Below are positions 62,697-64,000 of a DNA stretch of 64,000 nt, piece after piece (within the stretch, counting starts at the first letter, position 1; every line of letters starts with the position of its first letter). Made by a program: the position numbers and the translations under genes. The DNA lies in NCBI RefSeq assembly GCF_009649745.1, contig NZ_WJNG01000006.1:1-64000 (forward strand). Direction: 5' to 3'. This DNA is from Aquibacillus halophilus (lineage in GTDB: Bacteria; Bacillota; Bacilli; Bacillales; Amphibacillaceae). The notes below the pieces were generated by a model. It was not told the origin of the DNA, did no database searches, and was given only the letters and a program-made list of their open reading frames with translations.

Positions 62697-63137
62697 ATGA
62701 GGAAGTTTAAGAGTTTTTTATTAATGGATCGAAAATTGAAACTGCTATTATTTGAATCTTATTTTTACTTAGGATGGGCTCGCATATTAAAAAATGTACC
62801 TTTTTCAAAGGTAGCTCCTTCCTTGGGCATCCAAATGCAAGAGACCACGAGAAATAATGATTTAGCGAACAAACAATTGTTAAGCAGTGTTTCTCAGGCA
62901 ATCCACATGATGAGCCGCTACACCTTTTGGGAGAGTCAATGTCTCGTTAAAGCAATTGCTGCAATGAAAATGTTGGAGAAACGTAATGTGGAGAGCACAT
63001 TGTATTTAGGGACTGCAAAAGATGAGTCCGGGAAGTTAGTTGCACATGCATGGTTACGAAGCGGTTCGTATTATATTACTGGATCAGAAGTAATGGAGCA
63101 ATTTACTGTCGTTAGTAAATTTGCAAAAAACGTTTAA
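62697..63137 (+). CDS. Lasso leader peptidase, transglutaminase-like (B2)
   Basis: The 146-residue cysteine protease has FWESQCLVKA with catalytic Cys82 and AHAWLRSG with His117, the conserved pair of the lasso B2/transglutaminase-like family. It removes the leader after the TM step of the precursor, freeing the amine that the cyclase uses. It works with the separate PqqD-like B1 protein, a split arrangement that is typical of Firmicutes clusters. Confidence 0.92.
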   Translation: MRKFKSFLLMDRKLKLLLFESYFYLGWARILKNVPFSKVAPSLGIQMQETTRNNDLANKQLLSSVSQAIHMMSRYTFWESQCLVKAIAAMKMLEKRNVESTLYLGTAKDESGKLVAHAWLRSGSYYITGSEVMEQFTVVSKFAKNV

Positions 63138-63152
63138 AATGAAGGAGAAAAA

Positions 63153-64000
63153 ATGGATAACAAATATCGTCTCGAGTTAGCAGGAATATCGAAAGAATTA
63201 CTTTTAATCCTCGAATTCCTGAAAAGGGATGAGTATGCCCCTCTAATTGAACCCCAACTGTTAATAAATGTCGACTGGAATTTATTTATCAATCTAGTGA
63301 ATCATCATCGTCTTTATCCACTTCTATATCGTAAGTTGAAGTTAGTTAAAAAAGGCTTGATTCCAAAGTTCGTTATAGAATACATCGAACAAAAATATAA
63401 GCAAAATACATTCCAGATGTTGTTACTTAGTGCTGAAATGGAGCAAATCAGTAAGTTATTTAATCAAGGAGAAATCAGGTCTCTGTTTCTGAAGGGACCA
63501 ATACTTGCCCAAGAGCTGTACGGAGATGTTTCTCTTCGAACCTCGAGTGACTTAGATATTCTAATTCCAATTAATAAACTAGAGAATGCGGAAAGACTGC
63601 TCGAGAATCTAGGGTACGAAAAAGACGACTATATTCAAACCGTGTTAAACGATTGGAAATGGCGTCACCACCATGTTACTTATATTCATCCAGAAAAAAG
63701 ATTGAAACTAGAAATACATTGGAGATTAAATCCAGGGCCAAGTAAAGAACCGAGCTTTGAACAGTTGTGGGAACGAAAAACAAGAAGCTCACTTATCAGC
63801 TATCCCGTTTATCTACTAGGTAAAGAAGATTTATTTTTATTGCTCGTGTCCCACGGTGCTAGGCATGGTTGGTCCAGGCTGCGCTGGTTACTCGATATCA
63901 GTCAGCTGTTGAATCAGAAACTAGATTGGCCTAAAGTTGGTAAGCTACTTAGAACCTACCATTTTCAGAATGAAGGTGGTCAGTCTGTGATTCTAGCTTC
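63153..64000 (+). CDS. Nucleotidyltransferase family protein, partial at window edge
   Basis: About 282 residues are visible and the frame runs off the right edge. It starts at ATG 63153 behind GAAGGAG and includes FLKGPILAQELYGDVSLRTSSDLDIL, written here as FLKGPILAQEL and RTSSDLDILIP, the nucleotidyltransferase-like (NTP_transf_5) core. HWRLNPGPS and SHGARHGWSRLRWLLDI are further landmarks. Such genes accompany paeninodin-type lasso clusters. The substrate may be the phosphorylated peptide, but this is inferred from context. Confidence 0.85.
   Translation, partial: MDNKYRLELAGISKELLLILEFLKRDEYAPLIEPQLLINVDWNLFINLVNHHRLYPLLYRKLKLVKKGLIPKFVIEYIEQKYKQNTFQMLLLSAEMEQISKLFNQGEIRSLFLKGPILAQELYGDVSLRTSSDLDILIPINKLENAERLLENLGYEKDDYIQTVLNDWKWRHHHVTYIHPEKRLKLEIHWRLNPGPSKEPSFEQLWERKTRSSLISYPVYLLGKEDLFLLLVSHGARHGWSRLRWLLDISQLLNQKLDWPKVGKLLRTYHFQNEGGQSVILA

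Overview
The window comes from a low-GC Gram-positive bacterium, most likely a Bacillaceae relative of Bacillus. The reasons are strong AGGAGG-type ribosome sites, TTG and GTG starts, a T-box leader, an eps-type exopolysaccharide operon with an EAR RNA in its usual place, a SinR-like regulator, and DUF3231 and PRC-barrel genes. All assignments come from reading the sequence; nothing was searched against a database.

Region 1 (1-20.3 kb) is ordinary chromosomal housekeeping and stress genes: an acetyltransferase, a CPA2 cation/proton antiporter, an OmpR-type two-component system with a PepSY protein, a chemotaxis receptor, a DUF3231 protein, a Gfo/Idh/MocA oxidoreductase, a PRC-barrel protein, a hydrolase, a MATE transporter preceded by a short leader peptide, a VOC/SDR/ThuA set, a quinone oxidoreductase, and a DUF1537 kinase/PdxA pair for acid-sugar catabolism. 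Three copies of one intergenic hairpin-forming repeat family lie at about 0.5, 6.8 and 7.1 kb.

Region 2 (20.3-25.3 kb) starts with ten degenerate units repeating every ~20.2 bp. A promoter and a T-box leader that reads as methionine-specific (AUG specifier) follow. They drive a SAM hydrolase-family gene and a complete ECF transporter (UPF0397 S component, double ATPase, T component).

Region 3 (25.3-53.6 kb) is a large exopolysaccharide locus: epsA/epsB, an EAR antitermination element, epsC, galU, glycosyltransferases, epsG, galE, epsL-M-N, a SinR-like repressor inside the operon, more glycosyltransferases, a glycerophosphate module (tagD plus a TagF-family transferase), epsO, tandem duplicated GT4 genes, and a fused ABC exporter. 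No Wzx/EpsK flippase is visible. An intrinsic terminator between epsG and galE is a natural target for EAR.

Region 4 (52.9-58.5 kb) is an unusual cassette: a kinase-fold protein, a PP-loop ATPase, and a one-module NRPS with a half condensation domain and a cysteine-type thioesterase motif (GYCFGG).

Region 5 (59.0-64.0 kb) is a paeninodin-like lasso peptide cluster: cyclase, a 52-residue precursor not previously delimited by longer open frames, a hairpin terminator, an HPr-kinase-like peptide kinase, PqqD-like B1, B2 protease, and a nucleotidyltransferase cut by the window edge. A GTTCT-N6-AGAAC type palindrome lies 10-11 bp downstream of a sigma-A-like promoter at both the EPS and lasso loci, and a third copy precedes EAR. 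This suggests that the SinR-like protein controls matrix and lasso peptide together.
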